The notes under the pieces were generated by a model. The model saw only the letters and a list, made by a program, of their open reading frames with translations, made no database searches and was not told the DNA's origin. A stretch of DNA of 32,743 nucleotides from Methylobacterium sp. Its GTDB lineage: Bacteria > Pseudomonadota > Alphaproteobacteria > Rhizobiales > Beijerinckiaceae. The stretch lies in contig NZ_JAIETD010000136.1 in the NCBI RefSeq assembly GCF_019745455.1, positions 1-32,743 of the forward strand. The letters run 5' to 3'. Shown one piece after another: positions 32,256 to 32,743 of the stretch. A program made the position numbers and the translations under genes. The stretch's first letter is position 1, and the number at the start of each line of letters is the position of its first letter.

Positions 32256-32743
32256 ATGCCTGCGCCCGACGCCATCCCTGCCGACAAGCTCGCCAAGCTG
32301 ATCGGTACGCCCCGTTGCCCGACCCTGCTCGATGTCCGCGCCGAGGCCGCCCGCGCCGCCGATCCGCGACTCGTTCCCGCCGCCCGGCCGCTCGACGAGG
32401 CGGAGATCACTCCCGATGCCTTGGCGCGGCTTTCGGTGGGCCTGAACGACCCGGTCGTCGTCATTTGTGCCGAAGGGCACAGGCGCAGTCAGGGCGTCGC
32501 CGCCGTGCTGCGGAGTGCGCACATACCAGCCGAGTATCTGGAAGGCGGACAGGCCGCCTGGAATACTGCGGGGCTTCCACTTGTCGATCCGGGCAAGCTC
32601 TCCGCACGCGACGCCGAGGGTCGAACGGTCTGGGTGACGCGCTCCCGCCCCAAGATCGATCGGATCGCCTGCCCCTGGCTGATCCGCCGCTTCGTCGACC
32701 CCCGCGCGATGTTTCTCTACGTCGCCCCGGCTCTGTTGCACAA
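32256..32743 (+). CDS. Rhodanese-ChrB domain protein (chromate resistance), partial
   Basis: The gene starts at ATG 32256 with AAGGAGG 7 nt upstream and runs off the right edge after 162 codons. Residues about 15-110 are a rhodanese domain with the active-site loop CAEGHRRS (Cys71). From about 124 the sequence WVTRSRPKIDRIACPWLIRR begins a ChrB C-terminal domain. ChrB-type proteins accompany chromate exporters (ChrA) and act in chromate sensing or resistance; the rhodanese fusion could handle sulfane sulfur or oxyanions. The rest of the operon lies outside the window. Confidence 0.88.
   Translation, partial: MPAPDAIPADKLAKLIGTPRCPTLLDVRAEAARAADPRLVPAARPLDEAEITPDALARLSVGLNDPVVVICAEGHRRSQGVAAVLRSAHIPAEYLEGGQAAWNTAGLPLVDPGKLSARDAEGRTVWVTRSRPKIDRIACPWLIRRFVDPRAMFLYVAPALLH

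Noticed and set aside
1..32743. CRISPR arrays, tRNA or rRNA genes
   Set aside because: No regularly spaced repeats, cloverleaf-like TTCGA arm sets or rRNA-like stretches were noticed by eye; a tRNA scan and repeat search would settle this.

Overview
The window looks like chromosome or large-plasmid DNA of a high-GC alphaproteobacterium of the Rhodobacterales type (Paracoccus/Rhodobacter/Roseobacter relatives). The reasons are strong GC bias at third codon positions, the oxygen-dependent (CobG-type) cobalamin pathway, a cobC-cobD-bluE block like the blu genes of Rhodobacter, the cobalt transporter pair CbtB-CbtA, and small phage genes of a kind common in this order. No tRNA, rRNA or CRISPR array was seen.

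Layout. (1) 1-2154 is mobile-element debris: a small partial gene at the left edge, an intact phage tail-like gene, a ParB-domain gene cut off at a junction with an IS110-family transposase fragment, and a frameshifted terminase-small-subunit-like remnant. (2) 2155-24981 is a dense cobalamin (vitamin B12) biosynthesis cluster of 23 recognisable genes plus two less defined ones. The minus-strand genes cobS-cobT-cobU and cobQ-DUF1289-cobO bracket a plus-strand block of phosphatase-bluE-cobD-cobC. A cobalamin riboswitch at about 10739-10927 heads the long plus-strand operon DUF1636-cobW-N-G-H-I-J-L-E-M-B-A-F, with cobK inverted inside it. (3) 25137-27169 is a cobalt-handling block. A second DUF1636 gene with a frameshift faces a minus-strand operon made of a second cobalamin riboswitch, cbtB (TTG start, 58 codons), cbtA and a gene for a His-rich exported protein. 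(4) 27289-31290 is again rearranged: a DUF1513 gene broken by an IS481-family element, the C-terminal half of a NuoL/MrpD-like proton-channel gene, and a phage lysis cassette (M15 endolysin, Rz and Rz1 spanins) behind its own terminator. (5) 31309-32743 holds a NicO-family nickel/cobalt transporter gene, divergent from a rhodanese-ChrB gene that runs off the right edge.

How the genes work together. CobA makes precorrin-2 and CobI, G, J, M, F, K, L and H build hydrogenobyrinate. CobB amidates it and CobN (with CobS/CobT chelatase subunits not present here) inserts cobalt. CobO adenosylates and CobQ amidates to cobyric acid. BluE and CobC make aminopropanol phosphate from threonine, and CobD attaches it. 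CobU, CobT, CobS and the phosphatase complete the nucleotide loop. Cobalt is supplied by CbtAB and perhaps NicO; CobW, DUF1636 and the His-rich protein are candidate metal-handling partners. Two B12 riboswitches would shut down both synthesis and cobalt uptake when B12 is plentiful. The least understood parts are the DUF1289-fusion protein, the two DUF1636 proteins, and the His-rich exported protein in the riboswitch-controlled operon.
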